From Dorea formicigenerans (GTDB lineage Bacteria; Bacillota; Clostridia; Lachnospirales; Lachnospiraceae), in NCBI RefSeq assembly GCF_025150245.1, contig NZ_CP102279.1:671001-735000 (forward strand): a stretch of DNA of 64,000 bases, written 5' to 3'. A program made the position numbers and the translations under genes. The notes beneath the pieces were generated by a model. The model had not been told where the DNA came from. It saw only the letters and a program-made list of their open reading frames with translations, and made no database searches. The first letter of the stretch is position 1. Each line of letters opens with the position of its first letter. Below are positions 8,938-17,137 of the stretch, piece after piece.

Positions 8938-9169
8938 ATATCAGTTGGGAGATGACTCCGCCTCTATAGGTGGTGAGAAACAAGCTGGTATCAGTGGTGG
9001 GAGTCAATCCCCCAGCTGATATAGCCTCCGGCAGGGCGCACATTGTCCGGTGGACAATGGTTTTGCGCCGACCGAAACGGAGTGTAGACTTGCAGAGGTG
9101 CGCAGTAGAAGTATGTCATGCAATTGCATGACGCGCACCTCGCAGCAAGAATGCCGGGGCATTCTTGAA
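8937..9169 (+). repeat. dispersed structured element, full copy A (about 233 bp)
   Basis: Nearly identical to 24330-24563 (a handful of substitutions and one 1-nt indel). It folds into consecutive hairpins: an outer 13-bp stem TATATCAGTTGGG / CCCAGCTGATATA enclosing GACTCC / GGAGTC; CTCCG / CGGAG enclosing GGCGCA / TGCGCC and CATTGTCC-GGT-GGACAATG; GAGGTGCGC / GCGCACCTC enclosing the palindrome GTCATGCAATTGCATGAC; and CAAGAATGCC / GGCATTCTTG. Between the copies one stem position is C-G in B and U-G in A. No protein-coding sense is apparent on either strand. Confidence 0.85.
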
Positions 9170-9244
9170 ATTAAGAAATTGTATTTTCTATTATGAAAAA
9201 AAGATTGTACTGATAAAAAAACAGAGTGAAATCTAAAATTTTCA

Positions 9245-9273
9245 TTGACAGACGGAAAAGAAGGAGATATTAT
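9245..9273 (+). promoter_or_regulatory. promoter of livJHMGF
   Basis: Consensus TTGACA, 17-bp spacer, TATTAT. It lies 38 bp before the livJ start codon and just downstream of structured element copy A. Confidence 0.8.
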
Positions 9274-9310
9274 AAGGTCAATACAAAAACAGAGTTGGAG
9301 GCTAGGAATT

Positions 9311-10483
9311 ATGAAATTTAAAAAAGTTGTAAGTGCTGTATTAGTATCAGCACTGGCAGTCAGCATGATGGCAGGCTGTGGTTCTAAGAGCGGAAGCTCA
9401 GATTCAAAATCAGATGTATTTAAAATTGGTGGAATCGGACCGATGACAGGAGATGCAGCAGCATATGGTGAAGCAGTAGACAACGGTGCAAAGCTTGCTG
9501 TAGAAGAGATTAATAAAAATGGTGGAATCAATGGTAAGCAGGTTGAGTTCAAGACAGAAGATGATCAGGCAGATGCAGAGAAAGCTGTGAATGCTTACAA
9601 TACTCTGAAAGACTGGGGTATGCAGATTCTTATGGGAACTGTAACATCTGGTTCTTGTACAGCAGTAGCATCTGAGACAGACAGTGATCACATGTTCCAG
9701 ATCACACCTTCCGGAACAGCAGTAGAGAGCGTTCAGGATCACGACAACGTATTCCGTCTTTGCTTCTCAGATCCTGAACAGGGAACAAAATCTGCAGAGT
9801 ACATTGCAAAGAACAAACTTGCAACAAAGATAGCAGTTATTTATAACAGCTCCGATGTATATTCTAATGGAATTTACACAAACTTCGCAGCAGAGGCTAA
9901 GAAAGAAGGCCTTGATGTTGTAGCAGCAGAAGCATTTACAGCAGATAATAAGACAGACTTTTCTGTACAGTTAAAGAAGGCACAGTCATCAGGAGCTGAT
10001 CTTGTATTCCTTCCAATCTACTATCAGGAAGCATCTGCTATCTTACAGCAGGCAGCTAAGTTAGATTATCATCCGACATTCTTTGGATGTGATGGACTTG
10101 ACGGAATCCTTGGTGTAGAGGGATTTGATAAATCTCTTGCAGAGGGAACGATGCTTCTGACACCTTATGCATCTGATGCACAGGATGAGAAGACTCAGAC
10201 ATTCACAAAAGCATATGAAGATAAATACGGCAATACACCAATTCAGTTTGCAGCAGATGCATATGATGCAATTTACGCTATCAAAGCTGCAGCAGAGGAA
10301 GCTGATGTAACACCGGATATGGATTACTCAGAGATGTGCGACAAATTGATGGACGCTATGACAAAGATCAAGATTGACGGTCTGACAGGTGTAGACGGAA
10401 TCACATGGGAGAAGAACGGTGAGCCGAACAAGGCACCTAAGGGTGTTAAGATTGAAAATGGTGCATATGTATCCATGGACTAA
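9311..10483 (+). CDS. livJ: branched-chain amino acid ABC transporter, substrate-binding lipoprotein
   Basis: Periplasmic-binding-protein type I (Leu/Ile/Val-binding family) lipoprotein of 390 aa. The signal peptide ends in a lipobox (SMMAGC), so the mature protein should be anchored to the outer face of the membrane at that Cys. Family signatures include IGGIGPMTGDAAAYGEAVDNGAKLAVEEINKNGGING and the GTVTSGSC loop that contacts the ligand alpha-amino and carboxyl groups. The start at 9311 is chosen since GGAGG (9297-9301) precedes it and a signal peptide begins there. First gene of the liv cluster. Exact ligand cannot be read from sequence. Confidence 0.95.
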   Translation: MKFKKVVSAVLVSALAVSMMAGCGSKSGSSDSKSDVFKIGGIGPMTGDAAAYGEAVDNGAKLAVEEINKNGGINGKQVEFKTEDDQADAEKAVNAYNTLKDWGMQILMGTVTSGSCTAVASETDSDHMFQITPSGTAVESVQDHDNVFRLCFSDPEQGTKSAEYIAKNKLATKIAVIYNSSDVYSNGIYTNFAAEAKKEGLDVVAAEAFTADNKTDFSVQLKKAQSSGADLVFLPIYYQEASAILQQAAKLDYHPTFFGCDGLDGILGVEGFDKSLAEGTMLLTPYASDAQDEKTQTFTKAYEDKYGNTPIQFAADAYDAIYAIKAAAEEADVTPDMDYSEMCDKLMDAMTKIKIDGLTGVDGITWEKNGEPNKAPKGVKIENGAYVSMD

Positions 10484-10514
10484 TTCAGCCCGATAAGTTA
10501 AAATAGTGATAAGC

Positions 10515-10541
10515 GGCTGCTACAGAATTGCTGTGGCAGCC
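10515..10541 (+). terminator. intra-operon hairpin between livJ and livH
   Basis: GGCTGCTACAG pairs with CTGTGGCAGCC (10 of 11), followed by TTTCT. A second hairpin, GTTGGGG / CCCCAAC, follows at 10564-10584. Such leaky terminators or RNA-stabilising hairpins commonly raise binding-protein expression over permease expression; that role is inferred here. Confidence 0.6.
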
Positions 10542-10633
10542 TTTCTCACATATTGCATCATAGTTGGGGCTTTTGCCCCCAACATCATTATAATTGAGAG
10601 GTAAAAATTTTAGTTAAAGGAAGGAGAAGAAAA

Positions 10634-11518
10634 ATGAGTTTTATATCTTATCTCATTAATGGTATCAGCCTTGGAAGTGTATATGCGATCATCGCTCTTG
10701 GCTATACCATGGTATACGGTATTGCTAAGATGTTGAACTTCGCCCACGGTGACGTTATTATGGTCGGAGCATATATCGTATTGACTTGTGTGACAGGCGC
10801 AGGTCTGAATCCAATTGTTGCAATCATTATTGCGACGATCGCCTGCACAATTTTTGGAGTTGTAATTGAAGGAGTTGCTTATCGCCCGCTTCGTAATGCG
10901 GCATCTCCACTGGCAGTTCTGATTACAGCAATCGGTGTCAGCTACCTGCTTCAGAACCTGGCACTTCTGATTTTTGGTTCTAATACGAAATCATTTCCAG
11001 AAGTCATCAAATTGCCGAACTTGAAACTGGCAGGTGGAAAGCTTACAATTACAGGAACAACCATCCTGACAATTGTACTATGTATTGTTATTATGGCAGG
11101 TCTGATGCTGTTTATTAATAAGACAAAAGCAGGTCAGGCAATGTTAGCCGTATCCGAGGACAAAGGTGCAGCACAGCTTATGGGAATTAATGTAAATAAG
11201 ACTATTTCCATGACATTTGCAATCGGATCCGCACTTGCTGCAATCGCTGGTGTACTGCTTTGCTCTGCATACCCAAGCCTGACACCTTACACAGGTTCCA
11301 TGCCTGGTATCAAGGCGTTCGTAGCAGCCGTATTTGGTGGAATCGGTTCTGTACCGGGAGCGCTGATAGGAGGAATTATTCTTGGAATCATTGAGATTCT
11401 CGGAAAAGCATACATTTCTTCACAGCTTGCAGATGCAATCGTATTTGCAGTTCTGATCGTGGTACTTCTTGTAAAACCTACTGGAATTCTTGGTAAGAAT
11501 ATCCAGGAGAAAGTGTAG
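10634..11518 (+). CDS. livH: branched-chain amino acid ABC transporter, permease LivH
   Basis: A 294-aa permease with about eight membrane segments. The LivH signature NGISLGSVYAIIALGYTMVYGIAKMLNFAHGD is intact, as is the EAA-like loop near ...GIKAFVAAVFGGIGSVPGALIGGIILG. It pairs with LivM to form the membrane channel. AAGGAGAAG precedes the ATG. The livM start follows its stop codon without a gap. Confidence 0.96.
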   Translation: MSFISYLINGISLGSVYAIIALGYTMVYGIAKMLNFAHGDVIMVGAYIVLTCVTGAGLNPIVAIIIATIACTIFGVVIEGVAYRPLRNAASPLAVLITAIGVSYLLQNLALLIFGSNTKSFPEVIKLPNLKLAGGKLTITGTTILTIVLCIVIMAGLMLFINKTKAGQAMLAVSEDKGAAQLMGINVNKTISMTFAIGSALAAIAGVLLCSAYPSLTPYTGSMPGIKAFVAAVFGGIGSVPGALIGGIILGIIEILGKAYISSQLADAIVFAVLIVVLLVKPTGILGKNIQEKV

Positions 11519-12595
11519 GTGGCAGGAATGTTAAAGAATATGAATAAAACAACAAAAAACAACATGATTACATATCTTATGGTAATCGTAGTTTACGCAG
11601 TAATCCAGGTACTTGTTACAAGTGGAAGCCTGTCTAGCTTATTTACAGGATTACTTGTACCAATCTGTACTTACATCATTTTGGCAATTTCTCTGAACCT
11701 GGTCGTAGGTTTTCTTGGAGAACTGAGCCTTGGACATGCCGGATTCATGTGTATCGGAGCATTTACAAGTGCATTTTTCTCTAAATGCATGAAAGGTGTC
11801 ATTGAGCCGGATCTTTTAAGATTCATGATTGCTCTTCTGATCGGAGCAGTGTGCGCAGGAATTTTCGGAATCCTAATTGGAATTCCGGTACTTCGTCTGA
11901 ATGGAGATTACCTGGCAATTGTAACACTGGCGTTTGGCGAGATTATTAAAAATGTAATTAATGTCTTTTATATTGGCAAAGATTCTAAAGGATTCCATTT
12001 TTCAATGAAGGATTCCGTGTCTTTGAACATGGAGCCGGATGGAAAGATTCTTCTGAACGGACCACAGGGAATCAGCGGAACACCGAAAGACAGTACATTT
12101 ACTATCGGATTTATATTAATTCTGATCACACTTGTCATTGTTCTGAATCTGATCAGCTCCAGAACCGGACGCGCGATCATGGCGATTCGTGATGACCGTA
12201 TTGCAGCAGAATCCATAGGGATCAATATAACAAAATATAAACTGATTGCATTTTCTCTGTCTGCAGCAATTGCAGGAATGGCTGGAGTCCTTTACTCACA
12301 TAATCTGTCATCGCTGATGGCAACACCACAGAACTTTGGTTACAACATGTCTATCATGATTCTTGTATTTGTTGTTCTGGGAGGAATTGGAAGTGTGAGA
12401 GGTTCTATTATTGCAGCAGCAATCCTGACACTGCTTCCGGAACTTCTGCGTGGACTGTCCAATTACCGTATGTTGATCTACGCAATTGTACTGATTGTCA
12501 TGATGCTCTTTAACTGGGCTCCGAAAGCAATTGAGTGGAGAGAAAAACATTTGGCAAAATTCAAACAGAAAAAAGCAGTAAAGGAGGAAGCATAA
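11519..12595 (+). CDS. livM: branched-chain amino acid ABC transporter, permease LivM
   Basis: A 358-aa permease with about nine membrane segments and the LivM motifs LNLVVGFLGELSLGHAGFMCIGAF and GIPVLRLNGDYLAIVTLAFGEI, plus the C-terminal coupling loop GGIGSVRGSIIAAAILTLLPELL. The start is probably the GTG directly after the livH stop (AGGAGA eight bases upstream); an ATG nine bases further on is the alternative. Charged C-terminal tail on the inside. Confidence 0.95.
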   Translation: MAGMLKNMNKTTKNNMITYLMVIVVYAVIQVLVTSGSLSSLFTGLLVPICTYIILAISLNLVVGFLGELSLGHAGFMCIGAFTSAFFSKCMKGVIEPDLLRFMIALLIGAVCAGIFGILIGIPVLRLNGDYLAIVTLAFGEIIKNVINVFYIGKDSKGFHFSMKDSVSLNMEPDGKILLNGPQGISGTPKDSTFTIGFILILITLVIVLNLISSRTGRAIMAIRDDRIAAESIGINITKYKLIAFSLSAAIAGMAGVLYSHNLSSLMATPQNFGYNMSIMILVFVVLGGIGSVRGSIIAAAILTLLPELLRGLSNYRMLIYAIVLIVMMLFNWAPKAIEWREKHLAKFKQKKAVKEEA

Positions 12596-12596
12596 G

Positions 12597-13358
12597 ATGG
12601 CATTATTAGATGTAAAAAATCTGTCCATTTCCTTCGGAGGACTGCGTGCAGTAGACGGGTTTGAAATGCAGATCGAAAAAGGGGAACTTTACGGACTGAT
12701 CGGACCGAACGGAGCCGGTAAAACAACGGTATTCAACCTTCTGACAGGTGTGTATAAGCCAAATGAGGGAATTATCAAACTGGATGGCGAGGATATTACC
12801 GGTAAGAAGACGATTGACATCAACAAAGCAGGTATTGCAAGAACATTTCAGAATATCCGTCTGTTTAAGCAGTTATCAGTACTTGATAATGTAAAAGTCG
12901 GACTTCACAATCACTATAAATATTCTACATTGGAAGGAATCTTACGGCTTCCAAAATACAAAAAAGTAGAGAAAGCCATGGATGAGAAGGCTATGGAAAT
13001 CTTGAAGGTTTTTGATCTTGACGGTGAAGCAGATGTGCTGGCAACGAACCTTCCATATGGTAAGCAGAGAAAGCTGGAGATTGCCCGTGCTATGGCAACA
13101 GAGCCGAAGCTTCTTCTTCTGGACGAGCCTGCCGCAGGTATGAACCCGAATGAGACGGGAGAACTGATGGAGACAATCCAGTTCGTGAGAGAACATTTTG
13201 GAATGACAATACTTCTGATCGAGCATGACATGAAACTGGTATCCGGAATTTGCGAAGAACTGACAGTTCTGAATTTCGGTCAGGTACTGGCACAGGGAAA
13301 AACAGCAGATGTGTTGAATAACCCTGAAGTTATTTCTGCATATCTTGGAGATGAATAA
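12597..13358 (+). CDS. livG: branched-chain amino acid ABC transporter, ATPase LivG
   Basis: ABC ATPase of 253 aa. Walker A is GPNGAGKTT, the Q-loop follows in TFQNIRLF, the signature region reads LPYGKQRKLEIARAMA, Walker B is LLLLDEPAAGMNP, and the switch His is in IEHDMKLV. The LivG-type Asn-Pro-x-Glu after Walker B is present. GGAGGAAG lies just before the start and within the livM end. Works with LivF to drive uptake. Confidence 0.96.
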   Translation: MALLDVKNLSISFGGLRAVDGFEMQIEKGELYGLIGPNGAGKTTVFNLLTGVYKPNEGIIKLDGEDITGKKTIDINKAGIARTFQNIRLFKQLSVLDNVKVGLHNHYKYSTLEGILRLPKYKKVEKAMDEKAMEILKVFDLDGEADVLATNLPYGKQRKLEIARAMATEPKLLLLDEPAAGMNPNETGELMETIQFVREHFGMTILLIEHDMKLVSGICEELTVLNFGQVLAQGKTADVLNNPEVISAYLGDE

Positions 13359-13408
13359 GAGAACCGGAAACAAACGTAAAGAAAAGCCAGACAGGAGGAA
13401 ATAAGAAT

Positions 13409-14119
13409 ATGGCAATGCTTGAAGTAAAGGATTTGGAAGTATATTACGGAATGATCCAGGCAATCAAAGGCATTTCGTTTGAAGTAAACCAAGGAGAAGT
13501 TGTGGCTCTTATCGGAGCAAATGGAGCCGGAAAGACAACCACACTTCATACAATTACAGGTCTTCTTCCGTCAAAGAAAGGAACTGTAACATTTGAGGGA
13601 CAGGATATTACAAAAGTACCTGCTCACAAAATTGTATACATGGGAGTCGCACACGTACCGGAAGGACGTCGTGTATTTGCAGATCTGAGCGTATACCAGA
13701 ATCTGAAAATGGGTGCATACACAAGAAAAGACAAAGAGGAGATTGAACAGACGCTTGCTATGGTCTATGAGAGATTCCCTCGTTTGAAAGAAAGAAAAGA
13801 CCAGAGAGCCGGAACACTCTCCGGTGGCGAGCAGCAGATGCTGGCAATGGGACGGGCGCTTATGTCAAAACCGAAACTGATTGTCATGGACGAGCCTTCT
13901 ATGGGACTATCACCAATCTTTGTAAACGAGATCTTTGACATTATCAAAGAAGTAAGAAAAACGGGAACGACAGTACTTCTCGTAGAGCAGAATGCGAAGA
14001 AAGCTTTGGAAATCGCAGACCGCGCCTATGTACTGGAGACAGGCAAGATCCTGCTTAGCGGAGATGCAAAAGAGCTGATGAACGACGATGCAGTTAAGAA
14101 GGCATATCTTGGTGAGTAG
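13409..14119 (+). CDS. livF: branched-chain amino acid ABC transporter, ATPase LivF
   Basis: ABC ATPase of 236 aa with Walker A GANGAGKTT, signature LSGGEQQMLAMGRAL, Walker B LIVMDEPSMGLSP and switch region LVEQNAKKAL, typical for LivF. AGGAGGAAATAAGA precedes the ATG. Last gene of the liv operon; no clear terminator follows before the next gene in the same direction. Confidence 0.96.
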   Translation: MAMLEVKDLEVYYGMIQAIKGISFEVNQGEVVALIGANGAGKTTTLHTITGLLPSKKGTVTFEGQDITKVPAHKIVYMGVAHVPEGRRVFADLSVYQNLKMGAYTRKDKEEIEQTLAMVYERFPRLKERKDQRAGTLSGGEQQMLAMGRALMSKPKLIVMDEPSMGLSPIFVNEIFDIIKEVRKTGTTVLLVEQNAKKALEIADRAYVLETGKILLSGDAKELMNDDAVKKAYLGE

Positions 14120-14258
14120 ATGGCAAATGTGTAGAAGTTCAGGGAAGAGTAATGTTTTCTTCTATGAGTTTCAGATTGAGGCTTGTTAGAGCAAGACTTG
14201 CATAAATGAGATGTTACATTTAAAATGTAAGTAACAGAAAAAGATTGGGGGAATTGCT

Positions 14259-14873
14259 ATGAAAAGAGTAGTAATAACAATCAACAGACAGTATGGAAGC
14301 GGTGGAAAGACCATCGGGTACATGCTGGCAGAAAAACTCGGAATTCCATGCTACAGCAGAGAAATCCTGCAGCGTGCCTCCGAGGAAAGTGGTATTAATG
14401 AGAGTATGTTCAATGCACGAGATGAACGCCTGAAAAGGTTACCGAAATTCCTGCTATCCACCAACGTATATAGCGGAGAACTCCTTCCACCGGAAAGCAA
14501 AGAATTTACATCAGATCAGAATCTCTTTAACTACGAAGCTGAGATCATTAAAAAATACGCAGCAGAAGGTTCTTGCGTATTGATCGGACGATGCGCTGAC
14601 TTTGTCTTAAAAGACGATCCGGATATGATCAGCGTATACGTTCATGCAGATCACGATTTCCAGATGAAATCCGCATTAGAGCGTGTCAGCATGAGCGAAA
14701 AAGAGATGGAGAAATACATCGAACGAACCAACAAATACCGTTCAGACTTCTATCATTATCACACAGGAAGAAGCTGGGATGATGCAGAAAATTATGACCT
14801 GTGCATCAACAGCGGAAAACTTGGATTCGAGAAGACAGTAGAGTTGATTGAATCTTATATCAATATAAAATAG
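14259..14873 (+). CDS. cytidylate kinase-like family protein
   Basis: A 204-aa P-loop kinase of the cytidylate-kinase-2-like family common in Clostridia. The N-terminus VVITINRQYGSGGKTIGYMLAEKLG carries the P-loop (GSGGKT), and CVLIGRCADFVLKDDP plus the Arg-rich lid (LERVSMSEKEMEKYIERTNKYRSDFYHYHTGRSW) match the family. It differs from housekeeping Cmk, and the true phosphate acceptor is not established. A strong hairpin follows. Confidence 0.85.
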   Translation: MKRVVITINRQYGSGGKTIGYMLAEKLGIPCYSREILQRASEESGINESMFNARDERLKRLPKFLLSTNVYSGELLPPESKEFTSDQNLFNYEAEIIKKYAAEGSCVLIGRCADFVLKDDPDMISVYVHADHDFQMKSALERVSMSEKEMEKYIERTNKYRSDFYHYHTGRSWDDAENYDLCINSGKLGFEKTVELIESYINIK

Positions 14874-14876
14874 TAA

Positions 14877-14917
14877 GATGGGGACGTAGCACTTTGCAAA
14901 AGTGTAACGTCCCCATC
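14877..14917. terminator. hairpin between convergent genes
   Basis: GATGGGGACGT pairs perfectly with ACGTCCCCATC, and inside it CACTTT pairs with AAAGTG. It has no clear T-tract on the plus strand, so it may act with other factors or stabilise the 3' ends of the two convergent transcripts. Confidence 0.6.
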
Positions 14918-14939
14918 AACGATTAAGGGTGTCCCCAAT

Positions 14940-16268
14940 TTAGTGTTTCAGACTTTTTCTATAGATCCACACAGAAGCTATTGCGCTGATAAGTTCTGTG
15001 ATCCAGAATGCATTCCATACTCCGACAGCACCCCTGATACGGCTTAAAATAAATGCCGCCGGCATAATGATAACTACATAACGCATCAGAGAAATGAGCA
15101 GTGATTGTACCCCTTTTCCGAGGCCTTCCAGTGCGCCGGAAGCAGTAACGGAGATACTGGAAACAATAAATCCGGAGCTGATAATGCGAAGTGCAAGACC
15201 GCCCGCCTGAATTGTTTCAGGATTCGTAGTGAACATTCCGATAAGATCATTTGCAAAAAACAGACACAGAAGTGTTCCGCCTGCCATGATTCCACCACAC
15301 ATAAGCAGTGCCAGACGGAAAATTTTTCTTACTCGATCCATTTCTCCGGCACCATAGTTGTAACCAATGACTGGACGCATTCCCTGGACAATTCCACTTG
15401 CCGGAAGATAAAGGAACGTCTGCAATTTGTAGTAAATCCCAAGCACTACGACGTAAATGTCGGAGTAGGCGGAGAGAACACCATTAAGAAATGATACTAA
15501 AAATGAAGGCAGAGCCAGGTTTAAAATGGCTGGTATGCCAATTGTGTAGAGCCTAAAATCCAAGGATCGCTGAAGGGGCAGACAAGATTTTTTTAGCTTT
15601 ACCGGAAGTGGCTTCTTCACATAATAGATTAGATAAACAATTACAGTAATAATCTGTCCGATGCCGGTTGCAAGCGCAGCACCTTTAATTCCGAGTTTTG
15701 GGAAGAATCCAATTCCGAAAATCAGTAGCGGATCCAGTATGATATTGGAAATACAGCCGCATAAAAGTGCAAACATCGTCTCATTCATTCGTCCTACAGC
15801 CTGAAATATTTTCTCAAAAGCCAAACTGATCATAATCACTGGCGCGAACAAAAATACAATTCTGGAATATTCTAATCCAAGTTTTATAACATTTTCATCT
15901 TTCGTAAATGCTCCTAAAAATGTTGGCATAATTGCAATGCTGATGATCAGAGCAAGAAATCCATGTATCACTGAAAGAATCATTCCGTGAGTTGCGGAAG
16001 CATTTGCATTTTCTTTATTGCCAGCTCCAAGATGGAATGCGATCATAGCGTTGATTCCAACGCCAAATCCAATGGCAGTTGCATTCACAAAGTTCTGTAC
16101 CGGAAAAACCAGTGACAGGGCAGCCATTGCCTGCTCATTGATCTGAGCTACGAAAAAACTATCTACAATATTATAAAGCGAGTTCACCAACATTGAAATG
16201 ACCATGGGAAGTGCCATAGAAGTCAAAAGTGGCAGAATCGGCTTTTCTTTCATAAATGTATCATTCAT
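14940..16268 (-). CDS. MATE family efflux transporter
   Basis: A 442-aa protein with 12 predicted membrane segments of the MATE family, which export drugs or metabolites by Na+ or H+ antiport. The two repeat-halves start with LPLLTSMALPMVISMLVNSLYNIVDSFFVAQI and PAILNLALPSFLVSFLNGVLSAY, and GMRPVIGYNYGAGEMDRVRKIFRLAL is typical. AAGGAGGAAATC precedes the ATG. A 180-nt leader with its own promoter, a promoter-proximal hairpin and an intrinsic terminator lies upstream, so expression is probably controlled by attenuation. Confidence 0.93.
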   Translation of the reverse strand: MNDTFMKEKPILPLLTSMALPMVISMLVNSLYNIVDSFFVAQINEQAMAALSLVFPVQNFVNATAIGFGVGINAMIAFHLGAGNKENANASATHGMILSVIHGFLALIISIAIMPTFLGAFTKDENVIKLGLEYSRIVFLFAPVIMISLAFEKIFQAVGRMNETMFALLCGCISNIILDPLLIFGIGFFPKLGIKGAALATGIGQIITVIVYLIYYVKKPLPVKLKKSCLPLQRSLDFRLYTIGIPAILNLALPSFLVSFLNGVLSAYSDIYVVVLGIYYKLQTFLYLPASGIVQGMRPVIGYNYGAGEMDRVRKIFRLALLMCGGIMAGGTLLCLFFANDLIGMFTTNPETIQAGGLALRIISSGFIVSSISVTASGALEGLGKGVQSLLISLMRYVVIIMPAAFILSRIRGAVGVWNAFWITELISAIASVWIYRKSLKH

Positions 16269-16316
16269 AAAGATTTCCTCCTTAAAAATGTGTTAAGCAA
16301 ATTATTTCGGACATAC

Positions 16317-16356
16317 AAAAAGCCGTACAATTATAAAAAGCCTATAATTGTGCGGC
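16317..16356 (-). terminator. intrinsic terminator in the leader of the MATE gene
   Basis: Read on the minus strand, GCCGCACAATTATA pairs with TATAATTGTACGGC (13 of 14), followed by TTTTTG. It lies 48 bp before the MATE start codon and downstream of the gene's promoter, with no other minus-strand gene ahead, so it is a leader attenuator. Confidence 0.75.
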
Positions 16357-16423
16357 GAAAAAAAGTTGAACTGAAAAAGTCCACACTGTAGTTTTTAGAA
16401 TATGTAATTTATAAATGTTATCA

Positions 16424-16450
16424 CTAATCTGATAAATGGAATCAGATTAG
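16424..16450 (-). promoter_or_regulatory. promoter-proximal hairpin in the MATE leader
   Basis: Perfect 10-bp stem CTAATCTGAT / ATCAGATTAG with a 7-nt loop. On the minus strand it would be the first feature of the transcript, right after the predicted start point; it could also be an operator. Confidence 0.6.
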
Positions 16451-16457
16451 CGAAATA

Positions 16458-16486
16458 AGAATATCATAAAGATTTTTATACGTCAA
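16458..16486 (-). promoter_or_regulatory. promoter of the MATE gene
   Basis: On the minus strand TTGACG, 17-bp spacer, TATTCT. Predicted start near 16451. Confidence 0.7.
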
Positions 16487-16594
16487 CCTGTCATTTTTAT
16501 AGGACACCTAAATCTGTAAACTATAACTATAAGAAAGCAAAGAAACAATGGAAACTATATAAATTACAGATTATGTTCAAGGAGGAAGCAGAAG

Positions 16595-16696
16595 ATGAAA
16601 GGTTATGCAACATCAGAAGGTTACATGGGATTAGTGCAAGGAAGATATATGTTATTCGCAAGTGAAGTAGATTATAGAGAATATATGGAGGATTAG
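16595..16696 (+). CDS. 33-residue small protein
   Basis: ATG with a perfect AAGGAGGAAG ribosome site (16579-16588) and 33 codons ending in TAG. The product starts MKGYATSEGYMGLV and ends FASEVDYREYMED; it is rich in Tyr, Gly and Met, with an acidic C-terminus, no signal peptide and no membrane segment. It stands alone between the MATE promoter region and the following operon. The ribosome site and codon use make it a likely real gene; the function is unknown. Confidence 0.65.
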   Translation: MKGYATSEGYMGLVQGRYMLFASEVDYREYMED

Positions 16697-16805
16697 ATAA
16701 AATCCTTTTGAAATTGGGCGGAAGATTACATGTGTAATATAGAAGACGAGGTACTACTATTGTGATACAATGGGAATAGATTATAATGTGAAAAGAGGTA
16801 TTTCC

Positions 16806-17135
16806 ATGGACTTTAAGTATTGTAAATTAGAAATCTTCCTTCCGCCATCTCACCTGGAAGTTTTACAGAAAGCTCTCCAGGAGGTTGATGCGGGACACAT
16901 CGGCAATTATGATTCCTGTATGTCTGTGAGTCCGGTGACGGGCTACTGGCGTCCGCTTGACGGCTGTAATCCATATATAGGGACGAACGGAGAAATCAGT
17001 TGTGAGCCGGAGCTGAAAGTAGAGGTTACAGTATACACAGAAAATGTTGATAAGACAATCGAAGTGGTAAAAGCAGTTCACCCGTATGAAGAGCCTGTTA
17101 TTAATGTGATACCACTTTGGAGGACAAGCTTTTAG
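16806..17135 (+). CDS. NIF3/YqfO C-terminal-like (PII-like) small protein
   Basis: A 109-aa protein matching the stand-alone form of the PII-like domain that is inserted in NIF3/YqfO/YbgI proteins. Marks are KLEIFLPPSHLEVLQKAL, the GxIGNYDSCMSVSPVTGYWRPL segment, GCNPYIGTNGEI, and the closing VHPYEEPVINVIPLW. The ATG at 16806 with AGAGGT seven bases before is preferred over one at 16770 without a ribosome site. A metal- or nucleotide-sensing role is suggested by the fold but unproven. Ends two bases before the probable start of the next gene. Confidence 0.85.
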   Translation: MDFKYCKLEIFLPPSHLEVLQKALQEVDAGHIGNYDSCMSVSPVTGYWRPLDGCNPYIGTNGEISCEPELKVEVTVYTENVDKTIEVVKAVHPYEEPVINVIPLWRTSF

Positions 17136-17137
17136 TT

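Noticed and set aside
9004-9552. Minus-strand frames across structured element copy A (and the similar frame at 24398-24589)
   Set aside because: They recur only because the element recurs; they run through perfect hairpin arms and have no ribosome site, so they are not genes.
16331-16384. 17-codon GTG frame on the minus strand overlapping the MATE leader terminator
   Set aside because: It would be a neat leader peptide, but no ribosome site precedes it.
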